Positions 27,962 through 37,018 are shown, counted from the first letter of the stretch. The stretch is 64,000 nt of DNA from Geopsychrobacter electrodiphilus DSM 16401 (GCF_000384395.1 NZ_ARWE01000001.1:124001-188000), one strand, 5' to 3'. Notes: generated by a model not told the origin, from the letters alone. Numbers and translations: made by a program.

Positions 27962-29719
27962 ATGCCAACTATCTTGAAAGAGATCCAGGACACTGTTATC
28001 AAATATGCGAGTATCATCTCTCAGGTGATCGATGTTGACGTGGATATCATCGACAAAGAGTTTTGTCGCATTGCCGGGACCGGTTCCTACCAGGCGAGAA
28101 TCAACGAAGATATGTCGGTTGAAGGGTTTATCTACCGGGAAGCGATTGCTACCGGACAGACCCAGATTATTCATGATCCAACGGTTAACCGGATTTGCCT
28201 CCCCTGCCCCAGGAAGTCGGCCTGTACTGAAAAGTTCCAGATCTGTAAGCCGATCACATTAGGCCAGGAGACCATTGGTGTGATCGCCCTGGTCTGCTTC
28301 ACCGAGGAGCAGAAGGCCCATCTGCTTGATCGCTATGATGTCTATCTGGCCTTTCTCGATCAGATCGCTGAGTTCATCTCGACCAAGGCCTACGAAAACA
28401 AGGAACATCAGCGCACCGAATTGATGATCAGGCTGATGGAGCAGGTGGTCAATAAAACCGAGATGGGCGTCATCGTCATCGATCATGAAGATACGATCAT
28501 CAAGGTCAATGGCAACGCCTTGCAACAACTGGGGTCTTCGGAAGACTGTCTCAATCAGAAGATTCTGATCCAGGCGACCGGTGACAATATCGGTGAGGCT
28601 GAAGAATTCAAGGTGGCTATCGGGCGGGAGGAATATTTCCTTTTCGGCAGCATGCTGCAGGTCGATTTCGATCTGGAGGAGTATGCCAAGATCCTGGTCT
28701 TTCACGACATAAAAACGGTCAAATCCAGAATCTACGAACTCACCCAGGTCGGTGAAAATGTGCACATCGGCGACATCCTGGGGCACTCCAGCGTGGTCCA
28801 GGAGCTGAAAGAAAAAGTCCGCAAGATCTCCACCTCCACCTCCACGGTGCTTATTCGCGGTGAGAGCGGCACCGGTAAGGAGCTGTTCGCCCGTGCGATT
28901 CACCGCGAGAGTGACCGCCGGAACGAACCCTTCGTCGCGGTCAACTGCGGCTCCATCCCCGATACGCTCATGGAGAGCGAACTCTTCGGCTATATCAAGG
29001 GGGCTTTTACCGGCGCCGATCCCAAGGGGCGCATCGGCAAATTCGAACTGGCGCACAAGGGCACCCTGTTTCTCGATGAAATCGGCGACATGCCGCTGTA
29101 TGTACAGGTCAAGCTGCTCAGAGTTCTGCAGGAACGACAGATCACCCGCCTCGGTTCCAACAACCTGATTGATGTGGATGTGCGGGTCATCGCCGCCACC
29201 CACAAAGATCTCGCCGAAATGATTCAGGAGCAGACTTTTCGCGAAGATCTGTTCTATCGTCTGAACGTCGTCCCGCTTGAGATCCCGCCGCTGCGCGAGC
29301 GGAAAACCGACATCGAACCGCTGGCCTACCACTTCATCAAAAAGTATTCACAGCTGTTCGGCAAGCACTTCAAACGGCTCGACCCCGAAGTGATGGAGAG
29401 CCTGTTGGCCTATGACTGGCCGGGGAACGTGCGGGAGATGGAGAACGTGATTGAATTCATGATCAACATGATGGAGCCGGACGGCCTGCTGGCCAAGAAA
29501 CTGTTGCCTAAAGGGATCCTCCGCCAGCTGCAACAACCCGCCCCGACCGCCGGCCCGACTCAGGTACGCCCGATCCGGGCCCTGGAACTCGAGGCGATTG
29601 CCAAGGCGTTGGAGATTTACGGCACCAGTTCGCAGGGGAAAAAGCTGGCGGCTCAGAAGCTGGGGATCGGGATAGCGACCCTCTACCGCAAGCTCGAAAG
29701 CAATAATTTATCAAATTGA
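27962..29719 (+). CDS. Sigma-54-dependent activator, copy B
   Basis: Protein of 585 aa, start ATG at 27962 behind GGAGG. The domain order is as in copy A: sensing domain with CLPCPRKSACTEKFQIC, PAS-like, AAA+ with GESGTGKE and GAFTGA, Fis helix-turn-helix. Against copy A the first ~240 bp differ at about one base in seven, then about 1.3 kb are almost identical (only a handful of silent changes), then differences return in the last ~200 bp. Offset between the copies is exactly 4220 bp. A terminator follows at 29779-29823. Its likely targets are the aminotransferase operon downstream. Confidence 0.95.
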   Translation: MPTILKEIQDTVIKYASIISQVIDVDVDIIDKEFCRIAGTGSYQARINEDMSVEGFIYREAIATGQTQIIHDPTVNRICLPCPRKSACTEKFQICKPITLGQETIGVIALVCFTEEQKAHLLDRYDVYLAFLDQIAEFISTKAYENKEHQRTELMIRLMEQVVNKTEMGVIVIDHEDTIIKVNGNALQQLGSSEDCLNQKILIQATGDNIGEAEEFKVAIGREEYFLFGSMLQVDFDLEEYAKILVFHDIKTVKSRIYELTQVGENVHIGDILGHSSVVQELKEKVRKISTSTSTVLIRGESGTGKELFARAIHRESDRRNEPFVAVNCGSIPDTLMESELFGYIKGAFTGADPKGRIGKFELAHKGTLFLDEIGDMPLYVQVKLLRVLQERQITRLGSNNLIDVDVRVIAATHKDLAEMIQEQTFREDLFYRLNVVPLEIPPLRERKTDIEPLAYHFIKKYSQLFGKHFKRLDPEVMESLLAYDWPGNVREMENVIEFMINMMEPDGLLAKKLLPKGILRQLQQPAPTAGPTQVRPIRALELEAIAKALEIYGTSSQGKKLAAQKLGIGIATLYRKLESNNLSN

Positions 29720-29778
29720 GACGACCTTTCCATTAATCACGCCCCACAGTCGCTACAGACGGGACACCTTGGCCCCAT

Positions 29779-29827
29779 AAGCCCCTATCAAAATGATATC
29801 AATTATCATCTTGATAGGGGCTTTTCT
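29779..29827 (+). terminator. Terminator after activator copy B
   Basis: A 13-bp stem (AAGCCCCTATCAA / TTGATAGGGGCTT) with a 19-base A+T-rich loop that can itself pair (ATGAT / ATCAT), followed by TTCTCGTT. Confidence 0.8.
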
Positions 29828-29892
29828 CGTTAATTCCTGCGCTGTATTCAGAAAAAGTGCGCAAAATACTGTTTTAATTACTCTTTTAATCC

Positions 29893-29909
29893 TTGGCATA
29901 AGGATTGAA
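29893..29909 (+). promoter_or_regulatory. Sigma-54-like promoter candidate of the aminotransferase operon
   Basis: TTGGCATAAGGATTGAA agrees with the sigma-54 consensus at TTGGCA (-24) and TTG (-12) with correct spacing, but the -12 GC reads GA. It lies about 170 bp before the aminotransferase start and downstream of the activator B terminator. The remaining sequence of 29720-30080 holds no gene. Confidence 0.4.
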
Positions 29910-30080
29910 GTAATGATCCTGAACGGAGACAATTTGAGTGGAAGAATATAGCTAAAATCTAATGGTTCCAGTTGTATTTACACAATTCAATCATTGAGAT
30001 TTATAAATCTAACACCGGTTTACAGCAATCCAGGTGCTGCACTGGCCGGAGCAGCAAAACCACATAAGGAGCATTTATCC

Positions 30081-31331
30081 ATGAGTCATCTATCCCCGCT
30101 ATTGAAACAGTCGAGCTCCCTTTTTGCCGAACGTGGCCAGGGCTCCTTCCTTTACGATGCGGATGGCAGGGCCTTCCTCGACTTTACCTCGGGAATCGGT
30201 GTTACCAGCACCGGGCATTGCCATCCCAAGGTTGTCGCTGCGGCACAAAAGCAGGTTGCCACCTTGATCCATGCGCAATACACCACCATCCTGAATCCAC
30301 GCCTGGTGGATTTGACCGACAGGCTCTACGCCCATCTTCCTGAGCATCTCGATTCCATCGCCTTCGCCAACGCGGGCACCGAATCGGTTGAAGCTGCACT
30401 GCGTTTGGCGCGGCATGCGACCAAACGCGCTAACATTATTGCTTTCAGTGGCGGCTTCCACGGCCGGACCATGGCTTCGGCCTCGATTACTACCTCAACC
30501 ACTAAAATCCGGACCGGCTATCACCCCATGATGGCTGGCGTTGTCATTGCGCCCTTTCCGCATGCCTACCGCTACGGTTGGGATGAGGCGCGGACCACCG
30601 AGTTCTGTCTGCGCGAACTGGATCATATTCTCCTGACCCAGACCGCCCCCGAAGACACCGCCGCAATGATCATCGAGCCGGTCCAGGGTGAGTACGGTTA
30701 CTACCCCGTGACCAGAGGGTTCCTTGAGGGGCTGCGGGAGCGCTGTGATCGGCATGGCATCCTGTTGATCTTCGATGAAATCCAGGCTGGATTCGGCCGG
30801 AGCGGCAAATTTTGGAGCCACCAGCACTTTTCCGCCAAACCCGACATCCTGATCACTGCCAAGGGGCTGGCCAGCGGCTTCCCCATCTCGGCCATTGCCG
30901 CCAATAAGGAGTTGATGGCCAAGGGCCTGCCCGGCTCGCAGGGCGGAACCTACGGCGCCAATGCGGTGGCCTGTGCCGCGGCACTGGCGACCATGGAGGT
31001 GATCGATGAAGAGGGGTTGGTTGAGAACGCGCGTAAAAGCGGGGAATACCTCAGGGAACGTCTCACCTCTTTGCAGAATCAACATGCCGAGATCGATGAA
31101 GTTCGGGGCATGGGTCTGATGCTGGGGATGGAGATTGTCGATAAAAACGGGGCTCCGTCAGGAGATCGCGCCGCGGCACTACTCAAGAACAGCGAGAAGC
31201 ATGGGCTGTTGCTGCTGCGCTGCGGCATCCATGGTCAGGTGGTGCGCTGGCTCCCGCCCCTCATTGTCAGTAACAAAGAGATCGATGCGGCGGTCAGTAA
31301 GTTTGAGCTGGCTCTGGCCGAAGGCTTATAA
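30081..31331 (+). CDS. Class III aminotransferase, proposed DoeD (diaminobutyrate transaminase)
   Basis: Protein of 416 aa; start at ATG 30081 behind AAGGAG, inside a longer frame. PLP-binding features are GTESVEAALRLAR (about 99-111), the DEIQAGFGRSG loop (232-242) and the Schiff-base Lys261 in LITAKGLASGFP. It belongs to the ornithine/GABA aminotransferase branch that moves a terminal amino group to 2-oxoglutarate or pyruvate. DoeD of ectoine degradation is of this type and turns L-2,4-diaminobutyrate into aspartate semialdehyde. That assignment rests on context. The hydroxyacid dehydrogenase follows after 3 bp. Confidence 0.88.
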   Translation: MSHLSPLLKQSSSLFAERGQGSFLYDADGRAFLDFTSGIGVTSTGHCHPKVVAAAQKQVATLIHAQYTTILNPRLVDLTDRLYAHLPEHLDSIAFANAGTESVEAALRLARHATKRANIIAFSGGFHGRTMASASITTSTTKIRTGYHPMMAGVVIAPFPHAYRYGWDEARTTEFCLRELDHILLTQTAPEDTAAMIIEPVQGEYGYYPVTRGFLEGLRERCDRHGILLIFDEIQAGFGRSGKFWSHQHFSAKPDILITAKGLASGFPISAIAANKELMAKGLPGSQGGTYGANAVACAAALATMEVIDEEGLVENARKSGEYLRERLTSLQNQHAEIDEVRGMGLMLGMEIVDKNGAPSGDRAAALLKNSEKHGLLLLRCGIHGQVVRWLPPLIVSNKEIDAAVSKFELALAEGL

Positions 31332-31334
31332 GCG

Positions 31335-32303
31335 ATGGCGAAAATCGAAAATCCTGAAATTCTGGTTTTGACCGCAGCTGACGAGGAGAATCTGCCTGGC
31401 CTTGAAACTCTGGCCGGAACGGCAAATATTTCCTATGCCCGAGACGAAGCATCATTGAAGGCGGGACTACTCGAGGCCGATATTCTGGTCGTTACCGACT
31501 TTCGTACCGAATCGCTGCGCAAGGTCTGGCCAAAGCAGCACCATATCAGTTGGCTACATGCCACGAGTGCCGGGGTGGATGCGCTGATGTTTCCTGAACT
31601 GGTGCAGAGTGACATTCAGGTGACCAACGCCCGCGGGGTATTTAATCGCGGCATCGCGGAATACGTCCTTGGCGCCATCCTGCTGTTTGCCAAAGATACC
31701 CTGAATAACCTGCGTTATCAGCGCGAGCATCAATGGCAGCACCGGGAAACCCAGCTGGTCCGCGACAGCGTGGCGTTGATTGTGGGGGCTGGCTCCATCG
31801 GCCGGGAGGTCGCGTCCCTCCTGCGCTGCCTCGGGATGCGGGTGCTCGGTACCGACCTGGTGGCACGTGAAGATGAGTATTTCGACGAAGTGCGGGCCAA
31901 TGATGAACTCTGCGATCTGCTGCCTCAGGCGGATTACGTCATTATCAACGCGCCTCTGACCAGCCAGACACGAGGGCTTTTTTGTCGGGAAACCTTTGCC
32001 CGGATGAAATCGACGGCGCCGCTGATCAATGTCGGGCGCGGGCCGGTAGTCTGTACTGAAGATCTGGTTGAGGCCCTGAAAAACGGAGTGATTGCCGGGG
32101 CGGCGCTGGATGTTTTTGAAACCGAACCCCTGCCCAAAGATCATCCGCTGTGGGATCTGCCACAGGTGATGATCTCTGCCCATATGTCCGGCGACTTCGT
32201 CGGCTGGCGGCGTGCGCTGGGGGAGCAATTTGTCGAGAATTTCCGCCGGCGACAGGCAGGAGAAGGTCTGTTTAATCTGGTGGAAAAGACAGCTGCAACC
32301 TAG
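31335..32303 (+). CDS. D-2-hydroxyacid dehydrogenase
   Basis: Protein of 322 aa. The N-terminal catalytic part contains GVDALMFPEL, and NARGVFNRGIAEYVLGAIL marks the substrate-side loop. The Rossmann motif is VGAGSIGREVA. NVGRGPVV and the catalytic His in MISAHMSGD (with the Asp/Glu pair upstream) complete the family pattern. It interconverts a 2-oxoacid and a D-2-hydroxyacid with NAD(P)H. The 3-bp spacing to the aminotransferase shows translational coupling, so it probably acts on a 2-oxoacid product of the same pathway. The substrate is unknown. Confidence 0.9.
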   Translation: MAKIENPEILVLTAADEENLPGLETLAGTANISYARDEASLKAGLLEADILVVTDFRTESLRKVWPKQHHISWLHATSAGVDALMFPELVQSDIQVTNARGVFNRGIAEYVLGAILLFAKDTLNNLRYQREHQWQHRETQLVRDSVALIVGAGSIGREVASLLRCLGMRVLGTDLVAREDEYFDEVRANDELCDLLPQADYVIINAPLTSQTRGLFCRETFARMKSTAPLINVGRGPVVCTEDLVEALKNGVIAGAALDVFETEPLPKDHPLWDLPQVMISAHMSGDFVGWRRALGEQFVENFRRRQAGEGLFNLVEKTAAT

Positions 32304-32415
32304 TTCTTCTCGGATAGGTTTTAAGATTTTTTTGTACAACTTTGTAAGCTATTTAGAACCCGTCACAAAAGTGCTGAATAGGTATACGACTTTTAACTAT
32401 AGATAAGGATCACTT

Positions 32416-33660
32416 ATGTCAGAACAAAGCGTTTTTCAGGTTGCTCTAAATACCCTCAACGAAGCTGGCCGTTTGGGGAATATCGATCCCGGGGTCATGA
32501 CGATCCTCCAGGCGCCGAAGCGCATTTTTCACTTTCGGATTCCAATTAAACTCGATAACGGCACGGTGCAGGTTTTTCAGGCCTATCGGGTCCACTATTC
32601 GGACGCCGTGGGTCCGTTTCGTAACGGGACCAGAATTCGGCCCAAGCTCAGTCTGGATGAAGTCCAGGCCCTGGGGATCTTCATGACCATCAAGCACTGC
32701 GTCGGGGGAATTCCAGCGGGGGGCGCCAAGGGCGGGATCAGGGCCGACCTCAGCACCCTCTCCATCGGTGAACAGGAACGCTTGGTCAGGGCTTTCATCC
32801 GCAATCTGCATCCCAAAGGTCCTTGGGCCGACGTGCCTGGTGCCGACATCGGCACCGGCGAGCAGGCGATGGCCTGGATGCTCGATGAATATGAGCAGAT
32901 AACCGGCGAACACTGCCCTGCTGCCATCAACGATAAACCCCCGGTTCTCGGCGGAACCCTGGGTGGTGAAGAAGCGACCGGGCGCGGGGTCTTTATTGTG
33001 CTGCAGGCTGCGGCCAAAGATTTCGGCATCGATCTCGCCGGGGCAGAGATTGCCGTCCAGGGGTTTGGCCAGGTCGGGTCGGTCGCTGCGTCCCTGCTGC
33101 ATGGCATCGGCTGCCGGGTGGTTGCGGTCAGCGATGTCAATGGCGGGGTCTACAACAAGTCAGGTCTCGACATCCCTGCACTCAAACTTCATCTGGCCGC
33201 TACCGGTACGGTCCTCGATTTTCCCGGCGCCAAAAACATCACGAACGAAGAGCTGCTAACGACGCCGGTAGACATTCTGGTCCCGGCGGCTGTGCAAAAC
33301 GTGATCAATGCCGACAACGCCGCCGAAATCAAGGCCAGACTCATTGTTGAAGGGGCAAACGGCCCGGTGACCACCGAGGCTGATGCCATCCTGATGGCGA
33401 AGGGGATCAAGCTCGTTCCCGATGTTGTGGCCAATAGCGGCGGTGCGATCGTCTGCCATTTTGAGCGGACGCAGGGGCTTTCAGATGAATACTGGGATCT
33501 GGAGCGGGTCAATGCCTCGCTCAATAAACGGATTATGGCTGCCTATACCAACTCCAGAGACAGGGCTGCCGCCGTTGGAACGGCCTCGATCCGGATCGGC
33601 GCCTGGATTGAAGCTTTAAAGAAAATCGAACTGGCGATGAAGCTCAGAGGCTGGGTCTAA
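32416..33660 (+). CDS. gdhA: Glutamate dehydrogenase (Glu/Leu/Phe/Val family)
   Basis: Protein of 414 aa. Markers are the substrate-binding GGIPAGGAKGGI (with the catalytic lysine), PGADIGTGEQAM, the nucleotide fold QGFGQVGSVAASLLHG and the SGGAIVCHFER region. It oxidatively deaminates glutamate to 2-oxoglutarate and ammonia. Next to a transaminase this closes the cycle that strips amino groups from diaminobutyrate and aspartate. The family also includes leucine and phenylalanine dehydrogenases, but length and loop sequences favour glutamate. SD AAGGA before the ATG. Confidence 0.9.
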   Translation: MSEQSVFQVALNTLNEAGRLGNIDPGVMTILQAPKRIFHFRIPIKLDNGTVQVFQAYRVHYSDAVGPFRNGTRIRPKLSLDEVQALGIFMTIKHCVGGIPAGGAKGGIRADLSTLSIGEQERLVRAFIRNLHPKGPWADVPGADIGTGEQAMAWMLDEYEQITGEHCPAAINDKPPVLGGTLGGEEATGRGVFIVLQAAAKDFGIDLAGAEIAVQGFGQVGSVAASLLHGIGCRVVAVSDVNGGVYNKSGLDIPALKLHLAATGTVLDFPGAKNITNEELLTTPVDILVPAAVQNVINADNAAEIKARLIVEGANGPVTTEADAILMAKGIKLVPDVVANSGGAIVCHFERTQGLSDEYWDLERVNASLNKRIMAAYTNSRDRAAAVGTASIRIGAWIEALKKIELAMKLRGWV

Positions 33661-33666
33661 GTCGCT

Positions 33667-33830
33667 AGGAGGCTGTCCAAGAATAAAGACCGAAGCGAAA
33701 ATCCGGAAGTTTGAGAACAGATTTTAGCTGGTTTGCCGCCTCATAGCCGTAGCTATGGGGCAAAAAGGAGCTGACATATGGGCCAAACAGCTGGGTTTGC
33801 AGCCGGTCATTCATTCTGGGACAGCCTCCT
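33667..33830. mobile_element. MITE-like inverted-repeat element
   Basis: A 164-bp element whose ends are inverted repeats: left AGGAGGCTGTCCAAGAATAA, right (reverse) AGGAGGCTGTCCCAGAATGA. The outermost TA on both sides could be a TA target duplication, as made by IS630/Tc1-mariner transposases. The inside can form further hairpins (CATAGCCGTAGCTATG; CAGCTGGTTTG with CAAACAGCTG). No transposase is encoded, so it would move only in trans. It separates gdhA from the first M24 gene. Confidence 0.65.
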
Positions 33831-33879
33831 ATGGCCTGTCGGATTGTGACATGGAAGAAGATCAGGGAGAAGTGCACGG

Positions 33880-35052
33880 ATGAACATATTTTCTAAAACC
33901 GAATATGAACAGCGCCTGCTGAACACCAAGACCGCGATGGTCAAGCAAGGGCTTGACGTCATCCTGCTGGCCGACCCCGCCAACATGAACTATCTGACCG
34001 GCTATGACGGCTGGTCCTTCTACACGCCACAGGTTGTTCTCGTTGTCCTCGACGAGCAGGAACCCTTCTGGATCGGACGCGCCATGGATGCAAACGGCGC
34101 CAGGCATACCTGCTACCTCGCAGGGGATCACATTATTGGTTACCCGGAAAATCTCGTTCAGACGGCCGCCGACCATCCGATGCGCTTTGTGGCCGATTTT
34201 CTCAAAGAACGACATTGGGACAAGCGTTCGATCGGGCTGGAGAAGGATGTCTATTACTTCAATGCCAGGTGGCTTGAGGAACTGCAGCAGGCCATGCCTC
34301 TTGCCAATTTCCGCGACTGCAGCCTTCTGGTGAACTGGGTGCGCAGCATCAAATCTGCGGCGGAAATAACCTATATGCAGCGCGCCGGAAAAATTGCCGA
34401 GCGGGCGATGCAGGCGGCCATTGACAACATCGCTCCCGGCGTCAGGGAATGTGATGCCGTCGCTGAGGTCTACCGTGCCCAGATTCGTGGGACCAAAGAG
34501 TTTGGTGGTGACTATCCCGCCATCGTGCCGATGATGCCGACCGGTGAGAAGACCTCTGCTCCACACCTGACCTGGACTGACGAACCCTATAAAAATGAGC
34601 AGGCGGTCAATCTGGAGCTTTCCGGTTGTTGTCACAGGTACCACAGCCCCCTGGCCCGCACGGCCTACATCGGCCGGAACCCGCCCCGGAAGCTGCAGGA
34701 TCTGGCCAAAAATGTGGTAGACGGTTTGAATCTCACCCTGGACGCGATCAAGCCCGGGATCAGTTGTGAGGATGTGGAACTGGTCTGGCGCAAACACATC
34801 GCCAAATTCGGCCTGAAGAAGGACTCCCGTATCGGATATTCCACGGGCTTGAACTATCCCCCCGATTGGGGGGAGCACACCATGAGCTTGCGCCAGGGGG
34901 ATAAGACATTGTTGCAACCAAATATGACCTTTCACATGATTCTGGGCATGTGGTTGGACGACGGCGGCTATGAATGCAGTGAGGCTTTCAGGGTCACGGA
35001 GACCGGCTGTGAGACGTTCGCCAACTTCCCGCGAAAGTTGTTGCAAATCTGA
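33880..35052 (+). CDS. doeA: Ectoine hydrolase-like M24-fold enzyme (DoeA/EutD), paralogue 1
   Basis: Protein of 390 aa with a creatinase-type N-domain and a C-terminal pita-bread domain. It closely follows the DoeA/EutD pattern as I know it: NMNYLTGYDGWSFY, GRAMDANGARHT, IIGYPENLVQ, FGGDYPAIVPMMPTG, PHLTWTDEP and LNYPPDWGEHTMSLRQGD. The two metal-binding Asp of true aminopeptidases are missing (ELSGCCHRYHSPLART), as in metal-free creatinase and DoeA. The known reaction is hydrolytic opening of the ectoine ring to N-acetyl-2,4-diaminobutyrate. SD GGGAG before the ATG. The racemase-family and M20 genes follow closely. Confidence 0.85.
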   Translation: MNIFSKTEYEQRLLNTKTAMVKQGLDVILLADPANMNYLTGYDGWSFYTPQVVLVVLDEQEPFWIGRAMDANGARHTCYLAGDHIIGYPENLVQTAADHPMRFVADFLKERHWDKRSIGLEKDVYYFNARWLEELQQAMPLANFRDCSLLVNWVRSIKSAAEITYMQRAGKIAERAMQAAIDNIAPGVRECDAVAEVYRAQIRGTKEFGGDYPAIVPMMPTGEKTSAPHLTWTDEPYKNEQAVNLELSGCCHRYHSPLARTAYIGRNPPRKLQDLAKNVVDGLNLTLDAIKPGISCEDVELVWRKHIAKFGLKKDSRIGYSTGLNYPPDWGEHTMSLRQGDKTLLQPNMTFHMILGMWLDDGGYECSEAFRVTETGCETFANFPRKLLQI

Positions 35053-35088
35053 CCAGCGTTAGTTTATCGCCACGACGGGAGAAGACGC

Positions 35089-35820
35089 ATGTTATTCCAG
35101 GCTAGAAAAAATCAGACCTCCTATGGCGAAGCCATCGGTATTCTGTTGCTCGATTCCGGTGCACCGTTCATTCAGGGCGATGTCGGGAATGCTACCACCT
35201 ATGATTTTCCGGTCAGGTTTAAACGGATTGACGGACTGACCGTGCCCCGCATTTTCGCGCACGATCAGTCGTTTATCCAGAAGATGGTCGACGGCGCGCG
35301 CGAGCTGGAACGGGAGGGGGTCAAGGCGATCACTGGGGATTGTGGTTTCATGGCGATCTATCAGACTGAAGTCAGCAAGGCTGTCGATATCCCGGTGCTC
35401 TTGTCGAGCCTGCTGCAGATCCCTTTTATCAAAGCTACGCTTCCTGCCAGCGCTAAAATCGGCATCCTGACCGCCAACTCCAAGGCGCTGACACCTGAGG
35501 TTTTCGAACGGCTGGGGATTAATGCGCGGGAATCTCTGGTAATTTCCGGGATGGAGAACTGTGAAAATTTTCGCGCGGCGGCCATCGCCGAAACCGGCGA
35601 GCTCGACAGCGACAAGATCAGGACCGAGACGGTCGAGAGGGCCAGGGAACTCGTGATACGGAATCCGGGTGTTCGCTCGATTCTGCTTGAATGCAGTCTG
35701 ATGCCGCCCTATTCGGAAGCGGTTCAAGGCGCGACAGGTCTGCCCGTTTACGACTATATAACCATGATTAACCATGCTTATTCGGCCATAAAAGCCAAAC
35801 ACTATGCAGACACCATGTGA
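35089..35820 (+). CDS. Aspartate/glutamate racemase-family protein
   Basis: Protein of 243 aa with the two catalytic cysteines of the family: Cys in TGDCGFMAIYQ (about residue 85) and Cys in LLECSLMPPYS (about 203). The family includes racemases, maleate isomerase and EutA of hydroxyectoine utilisation. EutA belongs to the maleate-isomerase side, and this protein looks more like the generic Asp/Glu racemase branch, so EutA identity is not claimed. It sits 36 bp after the ectoine hydrolase and 16 bp before the M20 hydrolase, which fits epimerisation of an amino-acid intermediate. Confidence 0.82.
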   Translation: MLFQARKNQTSYGEAIGILLLDSGAPFIQGDVGNATTYDFPVRFKRIDGLTVPRIFAHDQSFIQKMVDGARELEREGVKAITGDCGFMAIYQTEVSKAVDIPVLLSSLLQIPFIKATLPASAKIGILTANSKALTPEVFERLGINARESLVISGMENCENFRAAAIAETGELDSDKIRTETVERARELVIRNPGVRSILLECSLMPPYSEAVQGATGLPVYDYITMINHAYSAIKAKHYADTM

Positions 35821-35836
35821 TGGGGAGCTCTGAGTA

Positions 35837-37018
35837 ATGGGTAAGATCCGACAAAGAATCGAAGAGCTGAACCGGGAACTGATTGATCTTCGGCGTGATT
35901 TTCATCGGCACCCTGAGCTTGGATTCCAGGAGCACCGCACCGCCGGGGTGGTGGAAACCTATCTCAAGGGTCTGGGCATCGCCACGGAACGGGTTTCAAG
36001 CACCGGGGTGGTGGGGTTGCTGGCCGGGACCAGGCCCGGACCGGTGCTGATGTTGCGCGCCGACATGGATGCTCTGCCGGTCGCCGAAGAGAATGATCTG
36101 CCTTATAAATCAATCAATGCCGGGATCAGTCATGCCTGTGGTCACGATGCCCATATGGCCATGCTGCTGGTCGCGGCCAAGGTTTTGTCAGAGCATCGGG
36201 ACGCGTTGACCGGGTCGATAAAGTTTGTTTTTCAGCCGGATGAGGAGGTCGCCGGCGCAATCCGTATGATCAAGGATGGCGTCCTGGAAAATCCTCGCGT
36301 GGACGCAGCGATCGGCATGCACATCTGGACGCCGCTGGAATCGGGCAAGATTTCCATTACCGCCGGCGCGGTGATGAGCAGTCTGGAAGTGTTTAAGGTG
36401 ACAATCCACGGTAAGGGCGGGCATACCGGCTCTCCCGAAAGTGCGGTCGATCCGATCCTCGCCGCGGCAAACCTCATTCAAACCGTACAGCTGGTCCAGA
36501 CTCGCGAAATCAACCATCTCAAATCGACGATCATCATGTTCGGCAAGATTCACGGCGGCACGAAAAGCAACATTATTCCCGACACTGTGGAGCTGGAAGG
36601 GTCAATCCGTTTTCTTTACGCCGGTGGGCCCGAGAGCGCGGAACAGCCTGTTGAACGGTTCAAAAGGATCGTGCGCGGAGTGTGCGAAACCCACCGCTGT
36701 ACCTGTGAGATTGAAATACAGACGGAAAATATCCCCCTGGTCAACGATGACGGGATGGTCCGACGCGCTAAAGCCACGGCAAAAAAGGTCTTTCGTGAGG
36801 ATGAGATCATCGAGAGCCAATATCTGGCCAGCGAAGATTTTGCCTTCTTTGCGGCGAAAGTCCCCGCCGTTTTCATGTTCCTTGGCTGTGGAGATGAGGG
36901 GAAGAAAACCACCTATCCGCATCATAGCTGTCATTTCAATATTGATGAAAGCACACTCCACCTCGGGGTGGAAATGTATATAAGGACCGCGATCGATTTC
37001 TTCAATTGTGTCGAATAG
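35837..37018 (+). CDS. M20D amidohydrolase, possible N-acetyl-diaminobutyrate deacetylase
   Basis: Protein of 393 aa. The metal-site motifs of the M20D (hippurate hydrolase/acetyl-amino-acid deacetylase) family are present: RRDFHRHPELGF, RADMDALPV, SHACGHDAHMAML, FQPDEEVAGA and the late LASEDFAFF. It hydrolyses an N-acyl amide. The DoeB/EutE deacetylase of known ectoine clusters belongs to a different family (succinylglutamate desuccinylase-like) and is not in this window, so this gene may supply that step. That is an inference from position. SD GGGGAG before the ATG. Confidence 0.9.
   Translation: MGKIRQRIEELNRELIDLRRDFHRHPELGFQEHRTAGVVETYLKGLGIATERVSSTGVVGLLAGTRPGPVLMLRADMDALPVAEENDLPYKSINAGISHACGHDAHMAMLLVAAKVLSEHRDALTGSIKFVFQPDEEVAGAIRMIKDGVLENPRVDAAIGMHIWTPLESGKISITAGAVMSSLEVFKVTIHGKGGHTGSPESAVDPILAAANLIQTVQLVQTREINHLKSTIIMFGKIHGGTKSNIIPDTVELEGSIRFLYAGGPESAEQPVERFKRIVRGVCETHRCTCEIEIQTENIPLVNDDGMVRRAKATAKKVFREDEIIESQYLASEDFAFFAAKVPAVFMFLGCGDEGKKTTYPHHSCHFNIDESTLHLGVEMYIRTAIDFFNCVE

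Noticed and set aside
28259-29332. 357-codon minus-strand frame opposite activator copy B (and a similar one in copy A)
   Set aside because: Repeated in both copies only because the DNA is nearly identical; the sense strand encodes the AAA+ domain.
33862-35046. 394-codon minus-strand frame opposite ectoine hydrolase paralogue 1
   Set aside because: The plus strand carries a recognisable DoeA/EutD protein over the same span; the antisense translation has no domain.
35089-35820. Assignment as EutA
   Set aside because: The residues fit the Asp/Glu racemase branch; EutA is closer to maleate isomerase, so only the superfamily is named.
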